Of a stretch of 64,000 bases of DNA, positions 43,484-53,596 are shown in pieces (within the stretch, counting starts at the first letter, position 1; the number at the start of each line of letters is the position of its first letter). A program made the position numbers and the translations under genes. The notes below the pieces were generated by a model. That model worked only from the letters and a program-made list of their open reading frames with translations, did no database searches and was not told the DNA's origin. This DNA is from Thalassolituus maritimus (GTDB taxonomy: Bacteria > Pseudomonadota > Gammaproteobacteria > Pseudomonadales > Oceanobacteraceae). The stretch is from the NCBI RefSeq assembly GCF_900156675.1, contig NZ_FTOH01000001.1, positions 124,001-188,000 of the forward strand, written 5' to 3'.

Positions 43484-44632
43484 TTGTCTACGCCAGCAAT
43501 TCTAGCTCTTGAAGACGGCAGCATCTTTAAAGGTACCAGCATTGGTGCAGAAGGTCTGTCTGTCGGAGAAGTGGTATTCAACACCTCCATGACCGGTTAT
43601 CAGGAGATCCTTACCGATCCTTCTTATGCCCGCCAGATGGTTACTCTGACATACCCTCACATTGGTAACTACGGCACCAATGATGAAGATGAAGAGTCAA
43701 ACGACGTCCACGCTACCGGCCTGATCATCCGTGATCTGCCATTGATTGCATCAAGCTTCCGCAATCAGAAAGCATTGGACGTATACCTTAAAGAGCATAA
43801 CGTTCTCGGTATCGCTGATATTGATACCCGTCGCCTGACTCGTATCCTGCGTGAAAAGGGCTCCCTTAACGGTTGTATGATTGCACGTGAAGATGCGCAT
43901 TCTGAGGCTGCGGTCGCCGAAGCGCTGGAAGCGGCCAAGGGCTTCCCGGGGCTGAAGGGTATGGACCTCGCGAAAGAAGTGACGGTTTCCGAGTCTTATA
44001 AGTGGACAGAGACAGACTGGACGCTGGGACAGGGCTACGGCCAGGTCAGTGACCCTAAGTTCAAAGTCGTGGCATACGACTACGGTGTGAAACGCAACAT
44101 CCTGCGTTTATTAGCGGAGCGTGGTTGTGATCTGACCGTCGTACCGGCGCAAACACCAGCCTCTGAAGTGTTGGCGATGAATCCCGACGGTATTTTCCTG
44201 TCGAATGGCCCGGGTGACCCGGAGCCATGTGATTACGCCATCAGCGCAATTAAAGAAATCCTTGAAACCAAAATCCCTGTATTTGGTATCTGCCTCGGGC
44301 ATCAGTTGCTGGCTCTGGCGTCCGGCGCCCAGACTGAAAAAATGCCTCATGGTCACCACGGTGGTAACCACCCGGTTCAGGACATCGAGACGGGTCGCGT
44401 GATGATCACTGCTCAGAACCACGGTTTTGCTGTGACTGAAGCGTCACTTCCTGCGAACGTGAAGGCGACGCACAAGTCGCTGTTCGACGGCACTCTGCAG
44501 GGTATCGCGTTGACGGATCGTCCGGCCTTCAGCTTCCAGGGTCACCCTGAAGCGAGCCCAGGTCCAAAAGACGTTGCGCCACTGTTCGACCACTTTATTG
44601 AATTGATTGAAGCTGCCCAGGCTGCGAAGTAA
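43484..44632 (+). CDS. carA: Carbamoyl-phosphate synthase small subunit
   Basis: A 382-residue glutamine amidotransferase subunit: N-terminal [15 protein letters not shown] and [17 protein letters not shown], then the class I amidotransferase with nucleophile Cys in [12 protein letters not shown] (about residue 269) and HPEASPGP. It supplies ammonia to CarB for arginine and pyrimidine synthesis. The start is TTG 43484 with GGGGA upstream; no ATG fits. carB follows after 22 bases. Confidence 0.96.
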   Translation: MSTPAILALEDGSIFKGTSIGAEGLSVGEVVFNTSMTGYQEILTDPSYARQMVTLTYPHIGNYGTNDEDEESNDVHATGLIIRDLPLIASSFRNQKALDVYLKEHNVLGIADIDTRRLTRILREKGSLNGCMIAREDAHSEAAVAEALEAAKGFPGLKGMDLAKEVTVSESYKWTETDWTLGQGYGQVSDPKFKVVAYDYGVKRNILRLLAERGCDLTVVPAQTPASEVLAMNPDGIFLSNGPGDPEPCDYAISAIKEILETKIPVFGICLGHQLLALASGAQTEKMPHGHHGGNHPVQDIETGRVMITAQNHGFAVTEASLPANVKATHKSLFDGTLQGIALTDRPAFSFQGHPEASPGPKDVAPLFDHFIELIEAAQAAK

Positions 44633-44654
44633 CAGAAACAGGAAATACCGAGAC

Positions 44655-47600
44655 ATGCCAAAACGTACAGACATACAAAGTATTCTGATTATCGGTGCTG
44701 GTCCGATCGTTATCGGTCAGGCCTGTGAGTTCGACTACTCAGGTGCACAGGCTTGTAAAGCACTGCGTGAAGAGGGTTACCGGGTTATTCTGGTGAACTC
44801 TAACCCGGCCACCATTATGACCGATCCGTCGATGGCCGACGCGACCTACATTGAGCCTATTACTGTCGAAGCCGTCGCTAAAATCATTGAAAAAGAACGT
44901 CCTGACGTACTGCTGCCAACCATGGGTGGTCAGACTGCACTGAACTGCGCTCTGGGTCTGGAATCTGCAGGCGTACTAGAGAAGTTCGGCGTAGAAATGA
45001 TCGGTGCGAACGCAGACACCATCGACAAAGCGGAAGACCGTGATCGCTTCGACAAGGCTATGAAGGCAATTGGCCTTGAGTGTCCACGTGCCGGTATCGC
45101 GCACAGCATCGAAGAAGCGCGTGAAGTTCAGAAAACACTGGGCTTCCCATGCATCATCCGTCCATCGTTCACCATGGGTGGTACCGGTGGTGGTATCGCG
45201 TACAACAAAGAAGAGTTCGAAGAAATCTGTACTCGTGGTCTGGACCTGTCTCCGACTAACGAACTGCTGATTGATGAATCTCTGATCGGTTGGAAAGAAT
45301 ATGAGATGGAAGTGGTTCGTGACAAAAACGACAACTGCATCATCATCTGTTCTATCGAAAACTTTGACGCGATGGGTGTTCACACAGGTGATTCTATCAC
45401 TGTCGCGCCAGCACAGACGCTGAGCGATAAAGAATATCAGATCATGCGTGACGCCTCTCTGGCGGTACTGCGTGAGATCGGTGTAGAAACCGGCGGTTCT
45501 AACGTTCAGTTCGGTATCAACCCGAAAGATGGCCGTATGGTCGTGATCGAGATGAACCCACGTGTATCTCGTTCTTCGGCGTTGGCATCTAAAGCGACTG
45601 GTTTCCCGATTGCTAAAGTGGCTGCCAAGCTGGCTGTCGGTTATACGCTAGACGAGTTGCAGAACGACATCACGGGGGGTGCAACGCCGGCGTCGTTTGA
45701 GCCATCGATTGACTATGTCGTGACTAAGATTCCTCGCTTCACCTTCGAGAAATTCCCACAGGCGGATGGTCGTCTGACGACTCAGATGAAGTCTGTGGGT
45801 GAGGTGATGGCGATTGGTCGTACTCAGCAGGAGTCTCTGCAGAAAGCCCTGCGTGGTCTGGAAGTGGGTTCTGTTGGTTTCGACCCAATGGTCGACCTGA
45901 AAGACCCAATGTCCCGCGACAAAGTTATTTCTGAACTGCGTACGCCAGCGTCTGAGCGTATCTGGTACGTGGGTGATGCTTTCCGACTGGGTATGTCGGT
46001 TGAAGAAGTGTACGAGCACTCTGCGATTGACCCTTGGTTCCTGGTGCAGATTGAAGATCTGATCAAAGAAGAAGAAGCTGTGGCTCAGAGCAGCCTGCAG
46101 GCGCTGAATGGCGACCGCATGTTCCGCCTGAAGCGTAAAGGTTTCTCCGATGCGCGTCTGGCACAACTGCTGGGTGTCACTGAAAAGACAGTCCGTAAGC
46201 ACCGTCACAAGCTGAATATCCATCCGGTGTACAAGCGTGTGGATACCTGTGCGGCAGAATTTGCAACGGACACTGCGTACATGTACTCCACGTACGAAGA
46301 AGAGTGTGAAGCGAATCCGTCAGATCGTGAAAAAATCATCGTTCTGGGTGGTGGTCCTAACCGTATTGGTCAGGGTATTGAGTTTGACTACTGCTGTGTA
46401 CACGCGGCACTGGCGTCGAAAGAAGAAGGTTTCGAAGCCATCATGGTCAACTGTAACCCAGAGACAGTATCTACTGACTACGACACGTCAGATCGCCTCT
46501 ACTTCGAGCCGGTGACTCTGGAAGATGTTCTGGAAATCGTTGCTAAAGAGAAGCCGAAAGGCGTTATCGTTCAGTACGGTGGCCAGACACCGCTGAAACT
46601 GGCTGACGAGCTGGAAGCATCCGGTGTACCGATTATCGGTACGTCACCAGAAGCGATTGACCGCGCTGAAGACCGTGAGCGTTTCCAGCAGATGATCCAG
46701 CGTCTGGGTCTGAAGCAGCCAGTCAACGCGACCGTGACTTCTACGGAAGAAGCGATCGCCAAGGCGACTGAGATCGGCTATCCGCTGGTCGTTCGTCCAT
46801 CCTACGTACTGGGTGGCCGTGCGATGGAAATCGTGAACAACGAGAAAGCGCTGCGTCGCTACATGACCGAAGCCGTTAAAGTGTCTAACGACTCGCCGGT
46901 ATTGCTGGATCACTTCCTCGACCGTGCGATCGAAGTCGATATTGATGCCGTATGTGATGGTGAGCAGGTTGTTATTGGCGGCATCATGCAGCACATTGAG
47001 CAGGCTGGTATTCACTCTGGTGACTCAGCATGTTCATTGCCTCCATACAGCCTGGCGAAAGACGTGCAGGACAAAATGCGCGAACAGGTTGCGGCAATGG
47101 CGATGGAGCTTGGTGTTGTCGGTCTGATGAACACTCAGCTCGCGTATCAGGATGGCGAAATCTACGTGATTGAGGTGAACCCTCGTGCCTCCCGTACGGT
47201 TCCGTTCGTGTCTAAGTGTATCGGTATTTCACTGGCAGCGATTGCAGCCAAAGTGATGGCAGGAAAAACACTGGCCGAGCTTGGTTTCACCAGCGAAATT
47301 GTACCGTCTTACTTCTCAGTAAAAGAAGCGGTCTTCCCGTTCAATAAATTCCAGGGTGTCGATCCGATTCTTGGCCCTGAAATGAAATCGACCGGTGAAG
47401 TGATGGGTGCAGGCAGCACCTTTGGCGAAGCTTTCTTCAAGGCTCAGTTGGGTGCTGGCGCATTCTTGCCGAATGAAGGTCTGGCGTTTCTGTCAGTTCG
47501 TGACGCGGACAAAGAAGGCGTTGTCGAAGTGGCAAAAGGCCTGATCGCTTGTGGCTTCAAGGTAATTTCTACCGATGGTACCTGTCGCGTTCTTCGTGAA

Positions 47601-47870
47601 GCGGGTGTCGAAAGCGCACGCGTTAACAAGGTGAACGAAGGTCGTCCGCACATTGTCGATATGATTAAGAACGATGAAATCGCTCTGATCGTTAACACGA
47701 CGGATGGCCCACAGGCGATTGTTGATTCTGCTGACATCCGTCGCAGCGCGTTGCAGCACAAAGTTTACTACACCACCACACTGGCAGGTGCAGAAGCCGT
47801 TGTTGAAGCTCTGCGCTCAGAAGGTCTGAAAGAAGTTCGCCGTCTGCAGGAGTTACACGCTTCGATTTAA
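44655..47870 (+). CDS. carB: Carbamoyl-phosphate synthase large subunit
   Basis: A 1071-residue protein with two homologous ATP-grasp halves (first near [16 protein letters not shown], second near [16 protein letters not shown]) and a C-terminal MGS-like allosteric domain that binds UMP or ornithine. It makes carbamoyl phosphate from bicarbonate, ammonia and two ATP. ATG 44655 ([18 protein letters not shown]) is the family start. Normal length. Confidence 0.98.
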   Translation: MPKRTDIQSILIIGAGPIVIGQACEFDYSGAQACKALREEGYRVILVNSNPATIMTDPSMADATYIEPITVEAVAKIIEKERPDVLLPTMGGQTALNCALGLESAGVLEKFGVEMIGANADTIDKAEDRDRFDKAMKAIGLECPRAGIAHSIEEAREVQKTLGFPCIIRPSFTMGGTGGGIAYNKEEFEEICTRGLDLSPTNELLIDESLIGWKEYEMEVVRDKNDNCIIICSIENFDAMGVHTGDSITVAPAQTLSDKEYQIMRDASLAVLREIGVETGGSNVQFGINPKDGRMVVIEMNPRVSRSSALASKATGFPIAKVAAKLAVGYTLDELQNDITGGATPASFEPSIDYVVTKIPRFTFEKFPQADGRLTTQMKSVGEVMAIGRTQQESLQKALRGLEVGSVGFDPMVDLKDPMSRDKVISELRTPASERIWYVGDAFRLGMSVEEVYEHSAIDPWFLVQIEDLIKEEEAVAQSSLQALNGDRMFRLKRKGFSDARLAQLLGVTEKTVRKHRHKLNIHPVYKRVDTCAAEFATDTAYMYSTYEEECEANPSDREKIIVLGGGPNRIGQGIEFDYCCVHAALASKEEGFEAIMVNCNPETVSTDYDTSDRLYFEPVTLEDVLEIVAKEKPKGVIVQYGGQTPLKLADELEASGVPIIGTSPEAIDRAEDRERFQQMIQRLGLKQPVNATVTSTEEAIAKATEIGYPLVVRPSYVLGGRAMEIVNNEKALRRYMTEAVKVSNDSPVLLDHFLDRAIEVDIDAVCDGEQVVIGGIMQHIEQAGIHSGDSACSLPPYSLAKDVQDKMREQVAAMAMELGVVGLMNTQLAYQDGEIYVIEVNPRASRTVPFVSKCIGISLAAIAAKVMAGKTLAELGFTSEIVPSYFSVKEAVFPFNKFQGVDPILGPEMKSTGEVMGAGSTFGEAFFKAQLGAGAFLPNEGLAFLSVRDADKEGVVEVAKGLIACGFKVISTDGTCRVLREAGVESARVNKVNEGRPHIVDMIKNDEIALIVNTTDGPQAIVDSADIRRSALQHKVYYTTTLAGAEAVVEALRSEGLKEVRRLQELHASI

Positions 47871-47987
47871 TTCAGTCGAAGCGTGCTATTCCGATATCGC
47901 GAATGACATAACGACATTAAAAATAATATCCAGATGCCCGAAGTAAATGACTTCGGGCGTCTTCTATAACAAGGGAGTCAAAATACG

Positions 47988-48464
47988 ATGCAAAAGTATC
48001 CTATGACTGTCGAAGGTGAAAAAGCACTGCGTGAAGAACTGCAGCAGCTAAAAACGGTTGAGCGTCCTCGGGTAATTCAGGACATTGCAGATGCGCGTGA
48101 GCACGGCGACCTGAAAGAAAATGCAGAATATCATGCAGCGCGAGAGCAGCAGGGTTTTATCGAAGGCCGTATTCAGGACATTGAGGGTAAGCTGTCGAAT
48201 GCTCAAGTGATTGATATCAAATCAATCCCGCACAGTGGCAAAGTGCTGTTTGGTACGACGGTAACTATCATCAATGTCGAGACCGACGAGGAAGTGGAAT
48301 ACCGGATCGTAGGTGATGACGAAGCGGACATCAAAAATAACCGTATTTCTGTATCCTCGCCGATTGCTCGTGCACTGATTGGTAAGGAAGAAGGGGACAC
48401 TGTCGTGGTGAATATCCCTAGTGGTACGGTTGAATATGAAATTGACGAAGTGAAGCACGTATGA
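47988..48464 (+). CDS. greA: Transcription elongation factor GreA
   Basis: A 158-residue protein. The N-terminal coiled coil ([38 protein letters not shown], with the conserved acidic DLKENAEY tip) reactivates backtracked RNA polymerase. A C-terminal FKBP-like domain follows. AAGGGAG precedes ATG 47988. carA-carB-greA is a conserved order. Confidence 0.97.
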   Translation: MQKYPMTVEGEKALREELQQLKTVERPRVIQDIADAREHGDLKENAEYHAAREQQGFIEGRIQDIEGKLSNAQVIDIKSIPHSGKVLFGTTVTIINVETDEEVEYRIVGDDEADIKNNRISVSSPIARALIGKEEGDTVVVNIPSGTVEYEIDEVKHV

Positions 48465-48495
48465 CGTCGACTTCCTGTGTTGTCATTTAAAAAAA

Positions 48496-48567
48496 GAGCC
48501 CGCGAAAGCGGGCTCTTTTTTTGGGGCTCTTTTTTGGGGCTCTTTTTTGGGGCTCTTTTTTGGGGCT
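48496..48567 (+). terminator. greA terminator with tandem-repeated tail
   Basis: GAGCCCGC-gaaa-GCGGGCTC followed by seven T. Then three exact tandem copies of the 13-mer GGGGCTCTTTTTT (48523, 48536, 48549) and a partial fourth. Each copy repeats the 3' arm and U-tract, as if the terminator end was duplicated by slippage. Confidence 0.85.
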
Positions 48568-48588
48568 ACGAATGTGTCGGGGGCAGGA

Positions 48589-49608
48589 TCAGCCCGCCGA
48601 TGAGGCCATTTTGAGTACCTGCCAGTAGTTGGGAGGAGGCGGAGTAATGTTATGGTTTTGCATTAGCCTGTGCAGTTCGGGTAGCTGCCAGAAAGGTACA
48701 GAGACCAGTGCGTGATGCTCAATATGAAAATTTACATGGCATGGTGCGAATAGGGCTCGTGCCATGATACCAGCACGTGTAGTGCGGGTATTTTTCAACA
48801 TGTCGCCAGTGCGCTCTGTTACCGCGTGCTCAGCAATCGCTCGTACCCGGATACAGAATGGGTAAGTAAAAAGATACGCAGCCCACCAGAGTGCAAAAAG
48901 TTCTGTCAGGCTCAGGCTGAATGCAATGGCGAAGAATGCCGTATGGAATATCAGCGTACGTCGGCTGTTTACGAAAAAAGCGCGAAAGTGCTTTAGTGTT
49001 CCCCAATCGTCCCGATTCAGCTTCTCTACCACGCCGGCAACATTCCAGCGAATTAATTCGGCATTCATCATCGCTAGCCCGATAACGGACTTCAGCCCTG
49101 TCTGACCAGTCAGGTCACGGATAAATTTGCGCAGCAGAGACCTTCGTGTTGTGGGAAATCCTTCAATCAATGGTAGATCAACATCCTTGTCGGTCCCGGT
49201 ATGTATGTGATGTTGGGCATGATGATGCCGGTACTTGAGCAGGTCGAGATAGACAGGGGCAGCACACAGCCAATGAGTTACTGTGTCATTCAGCTTGCTG
49301 TTGGCGAATAGAGTCCGGTGGGCACCCTCGTGAGTGAGGATGGCCAGGGCCAGTATACGTCCACCCAAAAATAAGAGGCACAGCGCAACCAGGGGGATGG
49401 ACCAGTAATTCAATATATCCATGGCTAACCATGAGAGGCCCAGCAATAGGAAGATAGCGAACCAGCATTTAGCGACTCCGATGGCGCCCTGGAAATCGGA
49501 GCGCTGCTGGAGTCGCCGGATGGTGTCTTCGCCGAGAATATCATTTAGTCGCTGTCGGGCAGATTCTCTAAGCAGGCCAGTTTCAAATAGATCTCTGTCA
49601 TCTTTCAT
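48589..49608 (-). CDS. Membrane fatty acid desaturase
   Basis: A 339-residue integral membrane di-iron protein with the three histidine boxes: THEGAHR (near residue 93), RHHHAQHH (near 127) and NFHIEHHAL (near 295), separated by four or so hydrophobic helices. It would introduce a double bond or hydroxyl into membrane or carotenoid-like acyl chains. The gene is divergent from a PaaX-like regulator, with a palindrome in the gap that may control it. Exact regiospecificity cannot be read. Confidence 0.8.
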   Translation of the reverse strand: MKDDRDLFETGLLRESARQRLNDILGEDTIRRLQQRSDFQGAIGVAKCWFAIFLLLGLSWLAMDILNYWSIPLVALCLLFLGGRILALAILTHEGAHRTLFANSKLNDTVTHWLCAAPVYLDLLKYRHHHAQHHIHTGTDKDVDLPLIEGFPTTRRSLLRKFIRDLTGQTGLKSVIGLAMMNAELIRWNVAGVVEKLNRDDWGTLKHFRAFFVNSRRTLIFHTAFFAIAFSLSLTELFALWWAAYLFTYPFCIRVRAIAEHAVTERTGDMLKNTRTTRAGIMARALFAPCHVNFHIEHHALVSVPFWQLPELHRLMQNHNITPPPPNYWQVLKMASSAG

Positions 49609-49652
49609 TATTGGTACCGGAGGTCTTATATTATTCTTAAAATTACAATATA

Positions 49653-49672
49653 TGAATCAATGTGTCGATTCA
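49653..49672. promoter_or_regulatory. Inverted repeat TGAATC-N8-GATTCA, candidate PaaX-like operator
   Basis: Six-base arms in the 125-base divergent gap between desaturase and regulator. On the minus strand it contains TGATTC, the half-site known for E. coli PaaX. It could control both genes. Confidence 0.4.
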
Positions 49673-49733
49673 AGTAATTATTCCTTTCAGGCTGATATGT
49701 TAGTATGTGATTACAACAAGATAAGAACCCCTT

Positions 49734-50543
49734 ATGCCTGACTCCGATTGTCCGTACCCCGCAAAGAAACTAATTCTGAATCTCGTTAAAGAGGCTCAAC
49801 AGCCCATCTCTGCGCAGGTGATGGTACGTATGGCCGAGTTATTTTCTGTTGAGGCGAATAATGTCCGGGTGACCCTGAATCGTCTCACGCGTCAGGATCT
49901 GTTGGATCTGACTGAACGTGGTGTATATGTGCTCGGCTCTGCAGCACGGCATCTCGCTGAGCGCCAGAGTGCCTGGCGTCTTACAGAAGACAAAGTCCGT
50001 CCGTGGGAAGGACAATGGATCGCTATTTATACGGCGCACCTGGGACGGCGCGACCGAAAAATGCTGCGCCAGCGTCAGAGGGCAACGGCAATGTTGGGTT
50101 TCAGTGAGTTCTATCAGGGGTTGTTGATCCGTCCTGATAACTTGCAGGCTTCTTTAGCGGATTTGACTGAGCAGCTGTTCCATCTCGGGCTTGAATCTGA
50201 GGCATGTGTATTTCGTGCTGAGGGTTTTAGTCAGGAGTCTGGGCCTTCACCGGAAGCACTCTGGCCGATTGCAGAGATTAATGCCCGCTATCGCGACAAT
50301 ACGGAAGAGATGCTTAACTGGCGGTCTTCATTTGAGGACAAGCCGCTGGATGTTGCTGCACGGGAGTGCTTCTTGATTGGTGACAGGGTCCTTCGCGATA
50401 TTGCTTATGATCCACTTCTTCCAGAGGAGATTGTAGATCAGCAGGCGCGTAGTGAAATGGTCGCTACCATGGCGGACTTTGATGATCTGGGTAAGTCTAT
50501 CTGGCGCGAGCTGATCAGCCGTTTTATGGCAGATCAGACCTGA
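49734..50543 (+). CDS. PaaX-family transcriptional regulator
   Basis: A 269-residue protein with an N-terminal winged helix (PISAQVMVRMAELFSVEANN, VRVTLNRLTRQDLL), the central PaaX domain (RPWEGQWIAIYTAHLGRRDR, TAMLGFSEFYQGLLIRPDN) and the C-terminal helical domain. PaaX proteins repress phenylacetyl-CoA genes and relatives; here adjacency suggests control of the divergent desaturase, with an acyl-CoA as possible inducer (inference). Confidence 0.8.
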   Translation: MPDSDCPYPAKKLILNLVKEAQQPISAQVMVRMAELFSVEANNVRVTLNRLTRQDLLDLTERGVYVLGSAARHLAERQSAWRLTEDKVRPWEGQWIAIYTAHLGRRDRKMLRQRQRATAMLGFSEFYQGLLIRPDNLQASLADLTEQLFHLGLESEACVFRAEGFSQESGPSPEALWPIAEINARYRDNTEEMLNWRSSFEDKPLDVAARECFLIGDRVLRDIAYDPLLPEEIVDQQARSEMVATMADFDDLGKSIWRELISRFMADQT

Positions 50544-50579
50544 GGGGCCTGACCTGTTTTCTTTGACGCGACGCTGGGT

Positions 50580-51098
50580 TTAAGGACAGCTAACCAGATC
50601 TACGCCCAGCTCATCGGAACCATCATCCGCTTCAATGGCTTTCATCATTTTCTGTAAGCGTTTGCCGGCTTCACGTCGCTTCATTGCTTTGTTGTAGCGT
50701 CTGACCTGAACGTCATCTTTCAGCTCAAGCGGTGGCAGGGGCGTTGGCTTGTTGTTTTCGTCCATCGCTACCATGTTGAAATAACAGGTGTGCGTATGAC
50801 GTACCGTCTTGAGTTTAATGTCCTCGGCGATCACTTTGATGCCGATCTCCATGGAAGTGCGGCCAACGTAGTTGACTGTTGCCAGGCAGGTGACCAGCTC
50901 GCCAATATGAATGGGTTGCTTAAACAGAACATTATCTACAGAAAGGGTGACGGCATAGTGGCCGCTGTATCTCATTGCGCAGGTGTATGCGACTTTATCG
51001 AGAAGTTTAAGTAATTCTCCGCCGTGCATGTTGCCGGAGAAGTTGGCCATGCCGGGGGTAACCAGCTCGGTCATTTCGGTCTGGATAATCTGACCCAT
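50580..51098 (-). CDS. YciA-like acyl-CoA thioesterase
   Basis: A 172-residue hot-dog protein: VTPGMANFSGNMHGGELLKL with the NMHGG active region, VTLSVDNVLFKQPIHIGELV, and RHTHTCYFNMVAMDENNKP. It should hydrolyse acyl-CoA thioesters in the cytoplasm as a hexamer. The C-terminal about 45 residues are charged and longer than in YciA of E. coli. Confidence 0.8.
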   Translation of the reverse strand: MGQIIQTEMTELVTPGMANFSGNMHGGELLKLLDKVAYTCAMRYSGHYAVTLSVDNVLFKQPIHIGELVTCLATVNYVGRTSMEIGIKVIAEDIKLKTVRHTHTCYFNMVAMDENNKPTPLPPLELKDDVQVRRYNKAMKRREAGKRLQKMMKAIEADDGSDELGVDLVSCP

Positions 51099-51204
51099 GA
51101 ATCTTACCTTGGTTTAGACAAGCGTTCATTTTGTCAGATTATCCGATATTTATCAGCGGCTTAGTGCTAACGTCGCCTTTGTCGTATGGGAAAAGGTCAG
51201 CCAA

Positions 51205-51239
51205 ACAAAAAGCCGCACTGTGAAACACATGTGCGGCTT
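51205..51239 (-). terminator. Terminator of the KAS III-like gene
   Basis: On the minus strand AAGCCGCAC ... GTGCGGCTT and TTTTTG, nine pairs, 24 bases after the stop at 51263. Confidence 0.8.
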
Positions 51240-51262
51240 AAGAGAGCGGAACTGTCAGACGG

Positions 51263-52387
51263 TTATATTTTCTCGACTAACAGGCTGCCGACCGAGTAAC
51301 CCGCACCAAATGAGCAGATCAGGCCTTTCTCGCCGCTTTCGAAACCATCTTTGTGGCGGTGGAAAGCGATCAGAGAGCCGGCAGACGCTGTGTTTGCAAA
51401 TTCATCAAGAACAATGGGAGTTTCGTTCGCTTCAGGTTCACGCCCAAGTAGCTTCTTAGCGGCAAACATATTCATCGTCAGGTTAGCCTGGTGTAGCCAC
51501 ATGCGCTTGAGGTCGCTGGCCTCAAGGTGGTTCTCACCGAGCTGCTCTGTGATGAAGCCGGTGACCAGGGGCAGTAACTCTTTGAAGACTTTACGGCCAT
51601 TCTGGCGGAAGTAAGGACGGTCTTCTGGGAGCTGGTCGCCACTGAAGTTGTGATCGGTGTAGTTGCCATCACAGCGGATGTTGTCAGAGAAAGTGGTCAT
51701 CTGTTTTGTGTCGAGTACGCGGAAAGCATAATCGGCAGTACAGGTATCTTCGAGTTCCATCACGACCGCCGTTGCAACATCTCCGAAGATAAAGTGGCTG
51801 TCGCGGGACTTCAGGTTGAGCTGAGGTGAGGCAAACTCAGGATTCACAACCAGTGCGCATTTAGCTGTGCCTGCTTTCAAGGCCGCGTAGGCATTGATCA
51901 TGGCAAACGTCATGGTCGAACAAGCGATGCCCATGTCGTAGGCGAAGCCTTTAATTCCCAGTTTCTGTTGCACTTCAACCGCAGCGGATGGGTAAGGGCG
52001 CTGGTGATTGGTCGTACCCATGATCACCAGATCAATGTCTTCAGGCTTTTTGTTGGCCTGTTCCATCGCTTCACGGCCTGCAGCAATCGCCATGGTCACT
52101 GTTTCAGGCTCATCACCAGCCAGTGCTGGTTTGAACACCGGAGCCATACGCTCAGGGTCGAGCATGCCTTCTTTGTACATCACGTAGCGGGATTTTATGC
52201 CTGAAGCTTTCTCGACGAACTCACTGCTGGATGATGGCAGGGCATCAACATCGCCAGCTTCGATAGCAGCGGCGTTGTCGGCGTTAAACTTTTCGACGTA
52301 GGCGTTATACGCTTCGATCAGTTCATCGTTGGAGATAGTGTGTGGCGGAATAAAGAGGCCTGAGCCTGAAATAACAATGTTCGACAT
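51263..52387 (-). CDS. 3-oxoacyl-ACP synthase III-like (KAS III, PA3286-type)
   Basis: A 374-residue thiolase-fold enzyme with the catalytic Cys in YDMGIACSTMTFAM, His in MWLHQANLTMNMF and Asn in LDEFANTASAGSL. It is about 55 residues longer than housekeeping FabH; the length and motif contexts resemble Pseudomonas PA3286, which condenses octanoyl-CoA with malonyl-ACP. It may feed medium-chain acyl groups from beta-oxidation into synthesis. Single gene with its own terminator. Confidence 0.8.
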   Translation of the reverse strand: MSNIVISGSGLFIPPHTISNDELIEAYNAYVEKFNADNAAAIEAGDVDALPSSSSEFVEKASGIKSRYVMYKEGMLDPERMAPVFKPALAGDEPETVTMAIAAGREAMEQANKKPEDIDLVIMGTTNHQRPYPSAAVEVQQKLGIKGFAYDMGIACSTMTFAMINAYAALKAGTAKCALVVNPEFASPQLNLKSRDSHFIFGDVATAVVMELEDTCTADYAFRVLDTKQMTTFSDNIRCDGNYTDHNFSGDQLPEDRPYFRQNGRKVFKELLPLVTGFITEQLGENHLEASDLKRMWLHQANLTMNMFAAKKLLGREPEANETPIVLDEFANTASAGSLIAFHRHKDGFESGEKGLICSFGAGYSVGSLLVEKI

Positions 52388-52485
52388 CGCTGCTTAACCT
52401 TTTTTATTTTGCATTATCCCCGCTGCGGGCTCGGTATCCAACCTCTGCGCGGGCACGGTGGTTAACTTGTCCTGATTTGCGGCGC

Positions 52486-52788
52486 TCAGCGCTGCAGGTT
52501 CGACAGAGCTGGCTTAGCTTTCGGGTTTCTGCGCAGAAGCAGGGCGGTATTACCGATCTGCTGTACCAGTTCTGCTCCGGTCTTTTTCACCAGTTCAGTG
52601 ATAACCGCTTTTTTAACTTCGCGATCACCCACTGATACTTTGATTTTTATCAGCTCGTGATCATCCAGAGCACGGTTCAGCTCTTCCATGACGCCTTCGG
52701 TGAGGCCATTGCCAGCTACAGTGACAATAGGATTCAGGGTATGGCCAATAGATCTGTAGGCCTTCTTCTGTTCGTTGCTTAACGCCAT
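52486..52788 (-). CDS. yhbY: CRM-domain RNA-binding protein YhbY
   Basis: A 100-residue CRM-domain protein: LSNEQKKAYRSIGHTLNPIV, VAGNGLTEGVMEELNRALDD, HELIKIKV and the loop TGAELVQQIGNTALLLRRN. YhbY associates with pre-50S ribosomes. Divergent from rlmE, the standard gammaproteobacterial arrangement. Confidence 0.93.
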   Translation of the reverse strand: MALSNEQKKAYRSIGHTLNPIVTVAGNGLTEGVMEELNRALDDHELIKIKVSVGDREVKKAVITELVKKTGAELVQQIGNTALLLRRNPKAKPALSNLQR

Positions 52789-52904
52789 AGGGTTCGGTCG
52801 CTCGACTTTAGGGTGTAAAATATGGCCAAAGTATACCTCAGGTGCTTGAGAATAACTGCACTCTGAGTGCCTCGCAGACGTAAAATTACGGAGTACATGG
52901 CCTT

Positions 52905-53525
52905 ATGGCGCGCTCGAAATCCAGTGCTGACTGGTTGAAAGAACACGTTGATGATATCTGGGTCCAGAAAGCACAGCAGGACGGCTATCGTACGCGGGCC
53001 AGTTACAAGCTGATTGAACTGGATGACAAAGACAAGTTGATACGTCCGGGATCTGTGGTGGTCGACCTCGGCTCTGCACCAGGGGGCTGGTCTCAGGTGG
53101 TCGCCAAACGGGTTGGTGAGAAGGGGCTGGTGATCGCCTCAGACATACTTGAAATGGATGCCATCGCAGACGTGACCTTTATTCAGGGCGACTTTACGAC
53201 CGAAGAAGTCTACGACCAATTAGTCGATGTGATCGATGGGCGACCGGTAGACCTTGTAATCTCGGATATGGCCCCCAATATGAGTGGTATGTCGTCTATT
53301 GACCAGCCTGGCGCTATGTACCTTGTAGAGCTGGCACTGGATATGGCGCGTCAAGTGTTGAAACCAAACGGCAGTTTCGTAGCCAAAGTGTTTCAGGGCG
53401 AAGGCTTCGATGCTTACCTGGCTGATATGAAACAGTCGTTTGCGAAGGTAATGATTCGTAAACCTAAAGCATCACGAGCGCGGTCACGTGAAGTGTATAT
53501 CGTCGCTAAAGGTTTCCGTCCCTGA
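52905..53525 (+). CDS. rlmE: 23S rRNA (uridine-2'-O)-methyltransferase RlmE
   Basis: A 206-residue FtsJ/RrmJ: K in [14 protein letters not shown] motif [16 protein letters not shown] in [12 protein letters not shown] in [11 protein letters not shown] and a terminal [12 protein letters not shown], giving the K-D-K-E set. It methylates U2552 of 23S rRNA during late assembly. Followed by ftsH after 71 bases. Confidence 0.96.
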   Translation: MARSKSSADWLKEHVDDIWVQKAQQDGYRTRASYKLIELDDKDKLIRPGSVVVDLGSAPGGWSQVVAKRVGEKGLVIASDILEMDAIADVTFIQGDFTTEEVYDQLVDVIDGRPVDLVISDMAPNMSGMSSIDQPGAMYLVELALDMARQVLKPNGSFVAKVFQGEGFDAYLADMKQSFAKVMIRKPKASRARSREVYIVAKGFRP

Positions 53526-53596
53526 CCATTGGCTGCTAAGCTAAGCAGAGTGATTCCGGCCGCACGGCGGTCTGTACGAGTAAGGTGGTGCCTCAC

